From Acidobacteriaceae bacterium (GTDB lineage Bacteria; Acidobacteriota; Terriglobia; Terriglobales; Acidobacteriaceae), in NCBI GenBank assembly GCA_030838305.1, contig JAUTWY010000465.1:1-5908 (forward strand): a stretch of DNA of 5,908 bases, written 5' to 3'. The notes beneath the pieces are model-generated. The model was given only the letters and a program-made list of their open reading frames with translations, had not been told where the DNA came from and did no database searches. Positions 5,216 through 5,908 of the stretch are shown here, piece by piece (positions within the stretch are counted from its first letter, which is position 1; the number at the start of each line of letters is the position of its first letter). The position numbers and the translations under genes are program-made.

Positions 5216-5908
5216 TCATCGATCTTGCGAGTGGTCTTTCAGGGCGAGGGCTTTGCTTCTGGCTTCCTCAGCCCGTTGCGTCATGCCTTTGGATTGGTAG
5301 GCTTCGGCAAGCGCGGTCTCCAGTTTCTCGGTGTCGCCGTTTTGTTGTTGCTCTTTGAGGTAGGCGGCGATGGCCTCGTCATACATTTTGAGTTTGGCGT
5401 AGGAGAGGCCGAGGTTGTAATTGACGCCTGCAGAGTCGGGGTCGAGGCGGTCGGCCATCCTGTACTCTTCGATGGCGGCCCGATGATTTTCGTCGGCGGC
5501 GAGGGCAAGGCCCATGCCGAAGTGGGCGTCAGCATTGTTGGGATTCTGCGCCAGCACTTCGTTGAAAGCCTTTGTCGCGTCCTGCACACGATTCTGATTC
5601 AGATAAACATTCCCCAATTCGAGACGCGCTTCGACACTTTTTGGATCGAGCTCCAACGCGCGCTTTAACTCCGTTTCCGCGGGGGAGAACTGGCCCTGAC
5701 TTAAATATGCTCTCGCCAGCGCGATGTGACCGGGAACGAAAGTGGGCTGCTGCTTAACGATGTTCCGTAACTGGGCGATCGCTTGAGCGGGGCTTGGTCC
5801 GAGATTGACTCGCCCGAGACGCAGGGGATAGCCTCGATAATTCGCCACGCCTAAGGCGCCGCCAGTGAGGGCGAGAGTTATGACAAGAAAGACAGCGACC
5901 CTCCGCAA
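5216..5908 (-). CDS. Membrane-anchored TPR-repeat protein (reaches right edge, start uncertain)
   Basis: The frame ends at TGA (plus-strand 5216-5218) and is open to the window edge, where the last codon happens to be TTG. About 230 residues are visible and the true start may lie beyond. Numbered from the edge, residues 3-23 (RVAVFLVITLALTGGALGVAN) form a hydrophobic segment preceded by Arg-Arg, either an anchor or an uncleaved signal. Five tetratricopeptide units of exactly 34 residues follow in register, beginning at about 57, 91, 125, 159 and 193, each with the A/G-x3-Y/A-x11-A pattern; a degenerate unit may precede them at 40-56. TPR arrays are protein-binding scaffolds. This one should project from the inner membrane, probably into the periplasm, but partner and process are unknown. 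The gene converges on the flavoprotein gene. Confidence 0.85.
   Translation of the reverse strand: MRRVAVFLVITLALTGGALGVANYRGYPLRLGRVNLGPSPAQAIAQLRNIVKQQPTFVPGHIALARAYLSQGQFSPAETELKRALELDPKSVEARLELGNVYLNQNRVQDATKAFNEVLAQNPNNADAHFGMGLALAADENHRAAIEEYRMADRLDPDSAGVNYNLGLSYAKLKMYDEAIAAYLKEQQQNGDTEKLETALAEAYQSKGMTQRAEEARSKALALKDHSQDR

Noticed and set aside
5120..5668. Plus-strand open frame of 182 codons starting in the convergent gap
   Set aside because: Most of it is the antisense of the TPR repeats; the Gly/Val/Phe-rich repetitive protein reflects the complement of TPR codons, and no ribosome site precedes it.

Overview
The window looks like a chromosomal segment of an Acidobacteriota (Terriglobia-type) soil bacterium. 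This is inferred from the large carboxypeptidase-regulated (Oar-like) TonB-dependent receptor with phrases typical of that phylum, a Tat-exported spermidine-dehydrogenase-like flavoprotein, membrane-anchored TPR proteins, moderately high GC, TTG starts and hairpin-type intergenic repeats. No database search was possible.

Layout: (1) 1-1299 (+), the C-terminal part of an outer-membrane TonB-dependent receptor, cut by the left edge. (2) 1300-1523, a 224-bp gap with an inverted repeat just after the receptor stop and a weak -10-like box. (3) 1524-2642 (+), a GT-B glycosyltransferase with a TTG start. (4) 2643-2771, a gap holding a dispersed hairpin repeat (copy A) and the leader of the next gene. 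(5) 2772-3002 (+), a 76-aa CDGSH-type [2Fe-2S] protein. (6) 3003-3091, a short gap with a perfect 8-bp hairpin. (7) 3092-5044 (+), a Tat-signal FAD-dependent oxidoreductase with a TTG start. (8) 5045-5215, a 171-bp convergent gap containing an AT-rich palindrome, a small inverted repeat and copy B of the hairpin repeat in opposite orientation. (9) 5216-5908 (-), a membrane-anchored protein with five 34-residue TPR units, reaching the right edge.

Four genes are co-directional, but the gaps of 89 to 224 bp and the hairpins between them argue against one tight operon. The CDGSH protein and the flavoprotein are the closest pair and both are redox proteins. One is cytosolic and the other exported, so a direct partnership is only a hypothesis.

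I see no phage, insertion sequence, CRISPR array, tRNA, rRNA or defence system, and no clear new multi-gene system. The most noteworthy signals are non-coding: a pair of related hairpin repeats (17 identical bases plus matching arms), each placed downstream of a gene and in that gene's sense orientation, and an 11-bp-arm AT-rich palindrome in the convergent gap. In the proteins, the glycosyltransferase has Asp where the second Glu of the EX7E motif is expected.
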